A stretch of DNA of 64,000 nucleotides from JAUWGC01 sp963753055 (GTDB lineage: Bacteria > Bacteroidota > Bacteroidia > Bacteroidales > B18-G4): positions 62,001-126,000 of the forward strand of contig CAVWAP010000004.1 in the NCBI GenBank assembly GCA_963753055.1. Reading direction: 5' to 3'. Below the pieces are notes generated by a model. That model had not been told where the DNA came from, did no database searches, and worked only from the letters and a program-made list of their open reading frames with translations. Positions 40,692-49,650 of the stretch are shown one piece after another; position 1 is the stretch's first letter; each line of letters begins with the position of its first letter. A program made the position numbers and the translations under genes.

Positions 40692-42026
40692 CTATAAAAG
40701 TTCATTTGCCAGGTTGGCAAGCTCCGACCTTTCACCCTTTTCAAGCCTGATGTGTGAATAGATCTCATGATGCTTGATCTTATCTATCAGATAGGACAGC
40801 CCGTTACTCTGAGAGTCCAGGTAAGGTGTATCAATCTGGTAAATATCACCGGTGAAGATGAACTTGGTATTTTCCCCTGCCCTGGTGATGATGGTCTTGA
40901 CCTCATGAGGAGTCAGATTCTGCGCCTCATCCACGATGAAACAAACATTGGATATACTCCTTCCGCGAATATATGCCAGTGGAGTAATCACAAGTTTTTC
41001 ACTGTCAATGGCATCGGTGATCCTCTTGAATTCTTTATCCTTTTCTGAAAACTGGTTCTGGATAAACTTCAGGTTATCCCACAATGGTTCCATATAGGGA
41101 TTTAACTTGGACTTAATGTCTCCGGGTAAATACCCAATGTCTTTATTGCTTAACGGAACAATGGGCCTGGCCAGGTAAATCTGTTTGAAGTTTCTTTTCT
41201 GGTCAAGGGCACCAGCTAAAGCGAGCAAAGTCTTACCAGTACCGGCAACACCCTGCAAAGTCACAAGCTTCACCTTTGGGTTTTGAATTGCGTGAAGTGC
41301 AAAGACCTGTTCTGCATTGCGTGGCATAATACGGTAAGCCGGTGTCTTTTCAACTCTCTCTATCCTTTCCAGCAATGGGTTGTAATAAGCCAATGCGGAT
41401 GATTTGCCATTGCGTATGATAAAATAATGATTTGGTATGAGATCCTTAAGGCCTATGTCTTCAGCAAGGCAGAATCCATTGGTGTATAAAGCATCAATGA
41501 TCTCCTTATCCACTCCCTCAACAATTGTTTTTCCGGTGTAAAGTGAGTCCACATCCTTGATCTTCCCTGTTTCAAAGTCTTCAGCAAGTAATTCCAGCGA
41601 CTTTGCTTTCAGGCGCAGGTTAATATCTTTGGTAACCAGGATCACCTTTTTCTCAGGATGATTCTGTGACATCATCAAGGCAGCATTGAGGATACGATGG
41701 TCAGGCTTGTTTTCACCAAAAACCAATGTAGCATCCAGCTCCGGATGTTCATTCATGATGACTTTGAAGAAACCTGCATTTGGCCTGTCGATAGGTATCC
41801 AGTTTTGCAGGGTTGAATTCGCGGAGAGTCTATCCATGATGCGAATAAACTCCCTTGCCTCAAAATTCTTGGTGTCATTACCTTTCTTGAAATTGTCAAG
41901 TTCTTCAAGAACGGTAATGGGAATTACAACATCATGTTCTTCAAAGCTATAAATGGAATTATGATTATACAGGATAACAGAGGTGTCGAGTACAAAAATC
42001 TTTTTTTGTTTTTTCCTTCGGGGCAT
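40692..42026 (-). CDS. phoH: PIN-PhoH family ATPase/RNase
   Basis: 444 residues. The N-terminal PIN domain (KIFVLDTSVILYNHNS, later acidic residues in ELDATLVFG and VILVTKDINLR) is a probable RNase. The C-terminal PhoH domain has Walker A LQGVAGTGKTLLALAGA, SNVCFIVDEAQNLTPHEVKTIITR as Walker B/helicase-like motif and KFIFTGDIYQID. The pair is the PhoH2 architecture, proposed to unwind and cut RNA. ATG at 42026; it ends 12 bp from the convergent cyclase gene. Confidence 0.93.
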   Translation of the reverse strand: MPRRKKQKKIFVLDTSVILYNHNSIYSFEEHDVVIPITVLEELDNFKKGNDTKNFEAREFIRIMDRLSANSTLQNWIPIDRPNAGFFKVIMNEHPELDATLVFGENKPDHRILNAALMMSQNHPEKKVILVTKDINLRLKAKSLELLAEDFETGKIKDVDSLYTGKTIVEGVDKEIIDALYTNGFCLAEDIGLKDLIPNHYFIIRNGKSSALAYYNPLLERIERVEKTPAYRIMPRNAEQVFALHAIQNPKVKLVTLQGVAGTGKTLLALAGALDQKRNFKQIYLARPIVPLSNKDIGYLPGDIKSKLNPYMEPLWDNLKFIQNQFSEKDKEFKRITDAIDSEKLVITPLAYIRGRSISNVCFIVDEAQNLTPHEVKTIITRAGENTKFIFTGDIYQIDTPYLDSQSNGLSYLIDKIKHHEIYSHIRLEKGERSELANLANELL

Positions 42027-42163
42027 TTAATCAACTTTTAGTAGTGATTACAGACTTTTTGATTATTAAGAAATAAAGAACAGGTTGTAAAATTATCGAA
42101 TCTGTTAAGCAAAAATTGTGTGGTTTCGAAATTCTTATAAACAATGAAATGTGAAAAAAAATC

Positions 42164-42191
42164 GTGACCTGTAACCTGTGACCTGTGACCA
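42164..42191. repeat. Four tandem copies of the heptamer GTGACCT
   Basis: GTGACCT, GTAACCT, GTGACCT and GTGACC(A) in a row, in the 218-bp gap between the divergent phoH and polA genes, just upstream of a TAnnTTTG-type -7 element. There are no spacers, so this is not a CRISPR. Its short-word tandem nature matches the other intergenic repeats in the window. Confidence 0.75.
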
Positions 42192-42215
42192 GTATCTGCA
42201 TCCTGTTCTTTTAAC

Positions 42216-42223
42216 TATCTTTG
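42216..42223 (+). promoter_or_regulatory. -7 element of the polA promoter
   Basis: TATCTTTG matches the Bacteroidota consensus TAnnTTTG and lies 21 bp before the polA ATG. I see no good TTG -33 box at the expected distance. Confidence 0.45.
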
Positions 42224-42244
42224 TTTCTCACATACAGCGAAGGC

Positions 42245-45019
42245 ATGCCGATACAAAAAAAACTCTTCCTCCTTGATGCGATGGCTCTGATATACAGGGC
42301 GTATTTTGCCCTGAACAAGAACCCGAGGATAAATTCTAAAGGACTGAATACTTCAGCTATACTGGGCTTTGCAAATACTTTATATGATGTACTGAAGAAT
42401 GAGAGGCCCACACATATTGGCGTTGCATTCGATACGCAAGCTCCTACTGTGAGGGTGGAGGAGTATGTTGAGTACAAAGCTAACAGGGAGGCCATGCCGG
42501 AAGATATTGCCCTTTCGTTACCATACATTATCAAGCTTCTGGAAGCATTTAATATACCAGTCCTGGCAATTGATGGTTATGAGGCGGATGATGTTATTGG
42601 AACCCTGGCAAAAAGAGCTGAACAGGAAGATTTCAGAGTTTATATGATGACACCTGATAAAGACTTCGGGCAACTGGTTTCTGATAATATTTTAATCTAT
42701 AAGCCTCCCCGCATGGGTAATAAGGCTGAAATACTTGGTGTTAAAGAAATATGTGCCAAGTATAACATTCATCATCCGGAACAACTTATAGATATCCTTG
42801 GATTATGGGGCGATGCCTCAGACAATATTCCTGGTGTCCCTGGTGTAGGAGAGAAGACGGCAATGAAGCTAATCCATGAATATGGGTCGGTTGAAAAGGT
42901 CTTGCTCTCTACCAATGATTTCAAAGGTAAGCTGAAAGAAAACCTGGAGCAATTTGCACAGCAGGCGGTTACCTCCAAGCAACTTGCAACCATCATTCTT
43001 GATGTGCCCATTGAATTTCAATCCGATGTTCTGGAGATATCAGAACCTGATCGAAAAGCTTTAAAAGAACTGTTTGATGAACTGGAATTCAGGGCACTTG
43101 CTAAAAGAGTATTCACAGATCCTTCACTTGGCAAAAAAGAAGACCAACCTGATACTTCGATTGATTTGTTCACACAGCTGGATGAGCCAGCTGCTGACCC
43201 CGACAGGCTGACTATTAAAGATGTAAAGCATGCGTATCATCTTATCAAAAATAAAGCTGAAAGGAAGAAACTTGTCGAAATGCTTGAAAAGCAGGAGTCA
43301 TTTGCATTTGATACGGAAAGTACCGGATTGGATCCTACGCAGGCAGACTTAATCGGCATCTCATTTTGTTTTAAACAACACGAAGCATATTATGTTGTTT
43401 TGCCTGATGATAAAGAAGAATCAATACAGGTTTTAAAGGAATTCAAAAAGCTGTTCAGTAATCCTGGAATAGAAAAGGTTGGACAAAATCTCAAATATGA
43501 CATTTCCTTACTGAAGTGGTATGATATTGAAGTAAAAGGGAATCTCTTTGATACCATGCTGGCACATTACCTGATTGAACCAGACATGAGGCATAATATG
43601 GATTTTCTTGCGGAGACCTACCTTAACTATATACCGGTTTCTATCGAGACTTTGATCGGGAAGAAAGGGAAGAACCAGCGTAGCATGCGATTGGTTGATA
43701 TTAACTCCTTAACTGAATATGCCTGTGAAGATGCCGATGTTACCTGGCAACTAAAAAGTGTCTTCGAGCCAATGCTGGAAGAAACGAAAACCCTGAAGCT
43801 TTTCAGGGAAATCGAGATCCCTTTGGTAGGGGTGCTGGCATCTATGGAGATGGAAGGTGTCAGGCTTGATAAAGCTGCATTAGATGATTATTCTATAGAG
43901 CTTGATCAGGAAATAAAAAAGTTGATCAGGAAGATTTATGATCATGCAGGATTTGAGTTTAACATCTCTTCTCCAAAGCAACTGGGAGAGGTTTTGTTTG
44001 ACCACCTTAAGATCACGGATAAACCCAAATTGACTAAAACCAAACAGTATGCTACGGGTGAAGATGTGCTTACAAGGCTGAGCGGTAAACATGACATCAT
44101 TAAGAATATCCTGGATTACCGCTCACTGACAAAATTAAAGTCTACATATGTCGATGTGCTTCCCCAATTGATCAACACCAGGGATGGCAGGATTCATACA
44201 ACGTACAACCAGGCTGTTGCTGCAACCGGGCGACTTAGCTCCAATAACCCGAACTTGCAAAATATTCCTATCAGGACTGAAAAAGGAAGAGAGATCAGGA
44301 AGGCGTTTGTGCCCAGGGACGAGGAGCATATTTTAATGGCAGCAGACTATTCACAGATTGAGTTGAGGATTATTGCCGAATTAAGCCAGGATGAAGGGAT
44401 GATGGAAACTTTCATTAAGGGACAGGATATCCATTCAGCGACCGCTGCCAGGGTTTATAACCTTTCACTTGATGCGGTCAATCAGGATATGCGCAGAACG
44501 GCCAAGATGGTCAACTTTGGTATCGTATACGGCATATCGGCCTTTGGATTGTCAGAAAGGTTGAATATTCCACGCAAAGAGGCAGCAGAAATCATTAAGC
44601 AGTATTTTGATAAGTATCCGGGTGTGAAAGAATATATGGAAAGGTCTGTTCAGTTTGCAAGGGAAAATGGATTTGTCGAGACTATCATGGGCAGGAGGCG
44701 CTACCTGAGGGATATTAATTCCGGGAATGCAACTGTTCGTGGCTTTGCTGAACGCAATGCGATCAACGCACCGATACAGGGATCTTCGGCAGATATGATC
44801 AAGATTGCGATGATTGAGATTGACCAGGCCCTGAAAGATAATCAGATGGATTCAAAAATGATTCTGCAGGTGCATGATGAACTTGTTTTTGATGCTAATC
44901 GGCAAGAGTTGGACATGCTGACCAGCATTGTTGAAAACAAAATGAAGTATGCAATTGAGATGAAAGTGCCCATAGAAGTTGAGATAAATACAGGTGAAAA
45001 CTGGCTTGCGGCGCATTAG
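42245..45019 (+). CDS. polA: DNA polymerase I
   Basis: 924 residues from ATG 42245 (the in-frame TTG at 42221 lies in the promoter). Three domains: 5'-3' exonuclease (1-290; YEADDVIGTLA, TPDKDFGQLV, GDASDNIPGVPGVGEKTA); 3'-5' proofreading exonuclease with all Exo motifs intact (FDTEST, NLKYD, YACEDAD), so proofreading is likely active; and polymerase (AADYSQIELRIIAELS motif A, RRTAKMVNFGIVYGIS motif B, QVHDELVF motif C). It fills Okazaki gaps and repair patches. Monocistronic between phoH and nrdJ. Confidence 0.97.
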   Translation: MPIQKKLFLLDAMALIYRAYFALNKNPRINSKGLNTSAILGFANTLYDVLKNERPTHIGVAFDTQAPTVRVEEYVEYKANREAMPEDIALSLPYIIKLLEAFNIPVLAIDGYEADDVIGTLAKRAEQEDFRVYMMTPDKDFGQLVSDNILIYKPPRMGNKAEILGVKEICAKYNIHHPEQLIDILGLWGDASDNIPGVPGVGEKTAMKLIHEYGSVEKVLLSTNDFKGKLKENLEQFAQQAVTSKQLATIILDVPIEFQSDVLEISEPDRKALKELFDELEFRALAKRVFTDPSLGKKEDQPDTSIDLFTQLDEPAADPDRLTIKDVKHAYHLIKNKAERKKLVEMLEKQESFAFDTESTGLDPTQADLIGISFCFKQHEAYYVVLPDDKEESIQVLKEFKKLFSNPGIEKVGQNLKYDISLLKWYDIEVKGNLFDTMLAHYLIEPDMRHNMDFLAETYLNYIPVSIETLIGKKGKNQRSMRLVDINSLTEYACEDADVTWQLKSVFEPMLEETKTLKLFREIEIPLVGVLASMEMEGVRLDKAALDDYSIELDQEIKKLIRKIYDHAGFEFNISSPKQLGEVLFDHLKITDKPKLTKTKQYATGEDVLTRLSGKHDIIKNILDYRSLTKLKSTYVDVLPQLINTRDGRIHTTYNQAVAATGRLSSNNPNLQNIPIRTEKGREIRKAFVPRDEEHILMAADYSQIELRIIAELSQDEGMMETFIKGQDIHSATAARVYNLSLDAVNQDMRRTAKMVNFGIVYGISAFGLSERLNIPRKEAAEIIKQYFDKYPGVKEYMERSVQFARENGFVETIMGRRRYLRDINSGNATVRGFAERNAINAPIQGSSADMIKIAMIEIDQALKDNQMDSKMILQVHDELVFDANRQELDMLTSIVENKMKYAIEMKVPIEVEINTGENWLAAH

Positions 45020-45283
45020 CATTTTGGTTCAATTTGCCCCTGCCAAAAAGTTAACAAAAACATAACTTTTTATTAAAAAACTGTTAACAAAAAGTTGGTT
45101 GTTCTATAAGTACTATTGGTTTCAAGATGTTATAAATTTTCAACGTTTTTTTGTTAATAAAAAAATGATTGCCTGATACTGAATTACCTTATCTTCGTGC
45201 TATATTACCTTAGGCACTTCTACAATTTTAAATACCTGAAAAACACCAACTTATAAATTATAAGATCGAAATTTTAGCGGCAC
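45020..45283. other. 264-bp AT-rich gap between polA and nrdJ
   Basis: Longest gene-free stretch in the window. It holds a repeated 11-mer GTTAACAAAAA (45050-45060 and 45083-45093), a weak AT hairpin AAAAAGTT/AACTTTTT (45045-45052 and 45064-45071) that could help end polA, and the nrdJ promoter near 45169. I see no cobalamin riboswitch B12-box and no obvious NrdR box. Confidence 0.6.
45169..45197 (+). promoter_or_regulatory. Probable promoter of the class II RNR gene
   Basis: TTG (45169-45171), 18 bp, TATCTTCG (45190-45197; one mismatch to TAnnTTTG). It predicts a leader of about 80 nt before the ATG at 45284. Confidence 0.45.
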
Positions 45284-47983
45284 ATGGAGAACGACCTTTT
45301 TATAAACATTGACAAGGAAAAGGATCTGAAGACGGAGGAGAATATTTATGAAAAAGTCTTGGAGGAGCGTACAAGACCCGAAATTCATAAATTAGCCAAG
45401 GAAGAACCTCAAAAAGAGACTACGGACGAAAGCCTGATTAAAGCAAAAAAGAAACTTCAACCAATTCCTTATGAAGAGGTTTTGGAAAGTGCCACTGCTT
45501 ATTTTAACGGTGATTCACTGGCCGCTAATGTATGGTCCAATAAGTATGGTTTGAAAGACTGCGATGGGAACCTGTATGAAGCGACTCCGGATGATATGCA
45601 TCGCAGGTTGGCCAGGGAGGTAGCCAGGATAGAAAAGAAATACCCTAACCCTCTTAGTGAAGAGGAGCTTTACGGGTTGTTTAAGAACTTCAGGTATATC
45701 ATCCCCCAGGGTAGCCCAATGGCGGGTATCGGTAATAATTTTCAAGTGTCTTCCTTGTCAAATTGCTTTGTTATTGGACTGGATAAGCATGCCGACTCAT
45801 ATGGTGGCATACTACGTGTTGACCAGGAGCAGGTACAGCTAATGAAGAGAAGGGGAGGGGTAGGGCATGATCTTAGCCATATCCGGCCAACCGGCAGTCC
45901 TGTAAAGAATACAGCCCTGACTTCCACCGGGATAGTTCCTTTCATGGAGCGTTATTCCAACTCAACGCGTGAAGTAGCACAGGATGGAAGGCGTGGTGCA
46001 CTTATGTTATCCATCTCTATCAAACACCCGGACGCAGAAAGATTTATTGATGCCAAGATGGACCAGGGAAAGGTCACAGGTGCCAATGTTTCAGTAAAAA
46101 TTGATGACGAATTTATGCAATGCGTCATCCAGAACAAGCCATATACACAGCAATTTCCTATCGATAGTCCGGACCCGATTGTGACACAGAAGATAGATGC
46201 ACGAAAATTATGGAATAAGATCATTCATAATGCATGGAAATCAGCGGAGCCTGGCGTTCTTTTCTGGGATACCATAAACCGGGAGTCGGTTCCGGATTGC
46301 TATGCAGACCTGGGCTATAAAACCGTATCGACCAATCCATGCGGTGAGATCCCCCTCTGTCCTTATGATAGCTGCCGACTTCTGGCCATTAACCTTTATG
46401 GATATGTAGATAAGCCATTCACTAAAGAAGCCAGCTTCAACTCAGAATTATTCACAAAGCATGCGCACTACGCTCAGCGTATCATGGATGATATCATCGA
46501 CCTTGAAGTAGAAAAAATTGATGCCATCCTTGATAAGATAGGGATTGACCCGGAGGATGATGAGACAAAATCCATAGAGAGGAAACTCTGGGAAAGGATT
46601 AAAAAGAAAACATTAGGTGGCCGCAGAACAGGCATTGGCATTACTGCTGAAGGGGATATGCTTGCCGCCCTGGGAAGCCGTTATGGCTCAGAAGAAGCTA
46701 TTAATTTTTCTTCAGAAGTTCATAAACTACTGGCCATCGAAGTTTATCGTTCATCAGTCACCCTTGCCAAAGAAAGAGGTGCTTTCCCGGTATTCGAAGC
46801 AACGAGGGAAAAGGATAACCCATTTATCAACAGGATCAAGGAAGCTGCTCCAACGGTTTATGAAGAGATGCTTAAGCATGGCAGGCGAAACATAGCCATG
46901 TTGACTATAGCACCGACTGGAAGTGTCAGCATATGCTCACAGACCACCTCAGGTATTGAACCAGCATTTTTAATTTTTTATACCAGGAGAAGGAAGGTAA
47001 ACCCTAACGATAAGAATGTAAAAGTCACTTTTATTGATGAGGTTGGCGATGCCTGGGAAGAATACAATGTCCTCCATGCTAAATTTGAAACCTGGTTGAA
47101 AGCAAATGGCTATGATGTCGAAGAGGTGAAAAATTATGATGAAAAGAAAATTAAGAAGCTCATCAAAGAATCACCTTATCATAAAGCCACTTCGAAAGAC
47201 ATAGACTGGGTCAGCAAGGTCCGAATGCAGGGCGCCATACAACAATGGGTCGACCATAGTATCAGTGTGACTGTTAATGTACCAAAAGATATTACAGAGA
47301 ACCTTATAAGTAAGATCTATCAAACAGCCTGGGAAAGTGGTTGTAAAGGTATGACCATCTACCGTGAAGGTTCACGGTCAGGTGTGCTGGTCAGTGCTAA
47401 AAAAGAGAAAAAACCTGATGATTTTGTGTTCTCAGAACACAATGCCCCACCAAGACCTACAAGCCTTGAGGCAGAGATCGTCAGGTTCCAGAATGACCAT
47501 GAAAAGTGGGTTGCTGTTATAGGATTAATGAACAATAAACCCTACGAGATCTTTACAGGAAAAGCCGAAGGCTTTTTTGTTCCCAGTTGGGTCGCCAAGG
47601 GTCATATATACAAAACCAAAATGGATGGCGGCAAAAGCCGTTACGATTTCCAGTTTCAGGATAAAGAGGGATATAAGATCACCATGGAAGGCCTGTCAAG
47701 GCAATTTAATAAGGAATACTGGAATTATGCAAAGCTGATCTCCGGCATTTTAAGGCATGGTATGCCCCTGCCGTTCGTTGTTGACCTTATCAGTAGCCTG
47801 GTGCTGGAAAGCGAAACCATCAATACATGGAAGAACGGTGTTGTCAGGACACTCAAGAAATACATACCTGATGGTACAGAAGCAAAGAAGGAGGGTTGTC
47901 CGGATTGTAATAAATCGGGTAGCCTCGTTTATAAGGAAGGATGCCTCACCTGCACGAATTGTGGTTATTCAAAATGTGGGTGA
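45284..47983 (+). CDS. nrdJ: Adenosylcobalamin-dependent (class II) ribonucleotide reductase
   Basis: 899 residues. It reduces ribonucleotides to deoxyribonucleotides with a B12-generated thiyl radical and needs neither oxygen nor a separate radical subunit. SSLSNCFVIGLD, MKRRGGVGHDLSHIRPTGSPV, STNPCGEIPLCPYDSC and LTIAPTGSVSICSQTTSGIEP are the catalytic barrel motifs. A C-terminal zinc-ribbon-like tail (CPDCNKSG, CLTCTNCGYSKCG) holds the redox cysteines typical of NrdJ. Residues 1-50 are a charged, variable extension. It is monocistronic, ending at a strong terminator. Confidence 0.95.
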   Translation: MENDLFINIDKEKDLKTEENIYEKVLEERTRPEIHKLAKEEPQKETTDESLIKAKKKLQPIPYEEVLESATAYFNGDSLAANVWSNKYGLKDCDGNLYEATPDDMHRRLAREVARIEKKYPNPLSEEELYGLFKNFRYIIPQGSPMAGIGNNFQVSSLSNCFVIGLDKHADSYGGILRVDQEQVQLMKRRGGVGHDLSHIRPTGSPVKNTALTSTGIVPFMERYSNSTREVAQDGRRGALMLSISIKHPDAERFIDAKMDQGKVTGANVSVKIDDEFMQCVIQNKPYTQQFPIDSPDPIVTQKIDARKLWNKIIHNAWKSAEPGVLFWDTINRESVPDCYADLGYKTVSTNPCGEIPLCPYDSCRLLAINLYGYVDKPFTKEASFNSELFTKHAHYAQRIMDDIIDLEVEKIDAILDKIGIDPEDDETKSIERKLWERIKKKTLGGRRTGIGITAEGDMLAALGSRYGSEEAINFSSEVHKLLAIEVYRSSVTLAKERGAFPVFEATREKDNPFINRIKEAAPTVYEEMLKHGRRNIAMLTIAPTGSVSICSQTTSGIEPAFLIFYTRRRKVNPNDKNVKVTFIDEVGDAWEEYNVLHAKFETWLKANGYDVEEVKNYDEKKIKKLIKESPYHKATSKDIDWVSKVRMQGAIQQWVDHSISVTVNVPKDITENLISKIYQTAWESGCKGMTIYREGSRSGVLVSAKKEKKPDDFVFSEHNAPPRPTSLEAEIVRFQNDHEKWVAVIGLMNNKPYEIFTGKAEGFFVPSWVAKGHIYKTKMDGGKSRYDFQFQDKEGYKITMEGLSRQFNKEYWNYAKLISGILRHGMPLPFVVDLISSLVLESETINTWKNGVVRTLKKYIPDGTEAKKEGCPDCNKSGSLVYKEGCLTCTNCGYSKCG

Positions 47984-48011
47984 CGTAACGCAAAACCAAA
48001 TCACATTCAAT

Positions 48012-48049
48012 AAAAAAATCCGTGGCTCGTTAGAATCACGGATTTTTTT
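48012..48049. terminator. Bidirectional intrinsic terminator between nrdJ and tonB
   Basis: Arms AAAAAAATCCGTG (48012-48024) and CACGGATTTTTTT (48037-48049) pair perfectly around a 12-nt loop, with a T-tract on either strand. It lies between the convergent nrdJ and tonB stops and should serve both. Confidence 0.9.
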
Positions 48050-48065
48050 GTTTCTATATAATATT

Positions 48066-48746
48066 CTACTGAAGGATAAACTTAACTGGTAGGTTGTATT
48101 GAACCCTTACAGGCTTACCTCTTTGTTTTCCAGGCGACCATTTTGGCATGTTCTTGACAACCCGGATAGCTTCTTCATCACATCCTCCGCCGATTCCCCT
48201 GAGAACCCTGACATCCGTAATGGAGCCATTTCTTTCAACAACGAAAGTTACATAAACCGTTCCCTGAATTCCACTTTCCTTTGCCATCTGTGGATACTTA
48301 ATATTTTCTCCCAGGTATTTGTATAGAGCTGCGACTCCACCGGGTGGCTCAGGCATAGACTCAACGACCATAAAGATCTGAGCCTCCTCTTCATAATCTT
48401 CTTCTTCCACTTGAATGGGTACGTATTCATCCATTTCCGTGGTTTCATCTGCCTCAATGTCAATTTCAAGGTCTTCTTCAACTTCAACATCATCTTCAAC
48501 GATATTGATCTGGACTACTTTCTTTGGAGGTGGAGGAGGAGGTGGCTTGACCTTTTGCTCGGTGATCGGTATAATCTCTTCCGTAATATCTGCTACAATA
48601 CGTTCACCAAATCCTTCAACCGTTTTTTCATAGGTCTTCCATTCAAAAGCCAGCAGCACTCCTGCCAGAGCGATGATCAGGCCAATCTGGGTAAAAAATA
48701 CCTTTTTGTTTTCAAGATCAGCCTTTGGGGTTTTCTTGGTATCCAT
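48066..48746 (-). CDS. tonB: TonB family energy transducer
   Basis: 226 residues. A single N-terminal transmembrane helix (about 18-38), a periplasmic spacer with PPPPPPP (near 70) followed by an unusually acidic stretch (Glu/Asp-rich, 80-125), and a C-terminal TonB domain (SMPEPPGGVAALYKYLGENIKYP, then IQGTVYVTFVVERNGSITDVRVLRG, ending RVQYNLPVKFIL). It links inner-membrane ExbBD to outer-membrane TonB-dependent receptors. Last gene of the ruvA-sprA-gcvH-vanZ-tonB series, 45 bp after vanZ. Confidence 0.94.
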   Translation of the reverse strand: MDTKKTPKADLENKKVFFTQIGLIIALAGVLLAFEWKTYEKTVEGFGERIVADITEEIIPITEQKVKPPPPPPPKKVVQINIVEDDVEVEEDLEIDIEADETTEMDEYVPIQVEEEDYEEEAQIFMVVESMPEPPGGVAALYKYLGENIKYPQMAKESGIQGTVYVTFVVERNGSITDVRVLRGIGGGCDEEAIRVVKNMPKWSPGKQRGKPVRVQYNLPVKFILQ

Positions 48747-48791
48747 GATTTTATGATTTATTTCGAATCTGCTAAGTTATCAATTAATTAT

Positions 48792-49190
48792 TTACGATTC
48801 TAAAATTTTGTTTAATTTTCTACTAAGTATGTAGTAAACAACGAGTCCCAGCAAACATCCCACCGCATTAGCCAGAAAATCATATATATTGGCGCTTCTT
48901 CCTGTGAATACATATCGCTGCCCTACCTCTGTTAAAGCACCAAAAACTATGCCAATCCCTATTGCAAAGATGATATAATTAGAACGCAGGCGCTGGAACT
49001 GATGTTGCTTTTGAAATCCCCTGAGCAAGAGGTATGTAAGAATACCAAAAATGCCGAGGTGAATGATTTTATCAGGCCCCAGCCATTCCCAAAATGTTCT
49101 AACCTGTGGAAAATAATTTCCCGGAAGCCCGGTTAATACCAAAATGATGAGACTCCACGTAATACCAGGCCAGTTATATTTAAAAAACAT
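48792..49190 (-). CDS. VanZ-like family membrane protein
   Basis: 132 residues with four hydrophobic segments. LVLTGLPGNYFPQVRTFWEWLGPDKIIHLGIFGILTYLL holds the conserved Lys-x-x-His of VanZ-like proteins, and FGALTEVGQRYVFTGRSANIYDFLANAVGCLLG is the second signature. Function is poorly known; VanZ itself lowers glycopeptide sensitivity, but no resistance genes are near. It follows gcvH by 8 bp. Confidence 0.88.
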   Translation of the reverse strand: MFFKYNWPGITWSLIILVLTGLPGNYFPQVRTFWEWLGPDKIIHLGIFGILTYLLLRGFQKQHQFQRLRSNYIIFAIGIGIVFGALTEVGQRYVFTGRSANIYDFLANAVGCLLGLVVYYILSRKLNKILES

Positions 49191-49198
49191 GGGCTCTT

Positions 49199-49579
49199 CT
49201 ATGCTTCAATGACTTCTTTATAACCATCTGCATCCAGAAGGTCATCCAATTGTGCAGGATCAGAAATCTTTATTTTAACGATCCAGCCATCGCCATAAGG
49301 GTCCTTATTAACTATTTCGGGATTAGATTCAAGCGTTTCATTAAATTCAAGAACCTCGCCAGATACAGGCATGAATAAGTCTGATACAGTTTTAACAGCT
49401 TCGATGGTACCAAAGGCTTCTTCTATATCAAGGGTTTCACCAACGGTCTCCACTTCAATGAAAACAATATCTCCTAATTCTTTTTGTGCAAATTCAGTGA
49501 TTCCTATGGTACCCTGGTCACCTTCAATTTTAATCCATTCGTGTTCTTTGGTGTACTTTAAGCTATCCGGTATATTCAT
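49199..49579 (-). CDS. gcvH: Glycine cleavage system H protein
   Basis: 126 residues. YTKEHEWIKIEGDQGTIGIT opens the lipoyl-domain fold, and GTIEAVKTVSD carries the lipoylated Lys63. It shuttles the aminomethyl group between the P, T and L proteins of glycine cleavage; none of those genes is in the window. It lies 71 bp after sprA on the same strand. Confidence 0.95.
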   Translation of the reverse strand: MNIPDSLKYTKEHEWIKIEGDQGTIGITEFAQKELGDIVFIEVETVGETLDIEEAFGTIEAVKTVSDLFMPVSGEVLEFNETLESNPEIVNKDPYGDGWIVKIKISDPAQLDDLLDADGYKEVIEA

Positions 49580-49650
49580 GATGATTAGATTAATAATTTG
49601 GACTCAAAATTATACTTTTTTTGTTCAAAACAGCACATGTAAGTAAGAAA

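Noticed and set aside
45020..45283. Cobalamin riboswitch before the B12-dependent RNR
   Set aside because: No B12-box-like conserved core or paired structure could be found; the leader is simple AT-rich sequence.
48411..48803. 130-residue plus-strand frame
   Set aside because: Antisense to tonB; its Trp/Arg run is the reverse of the TonB polyproline codons.
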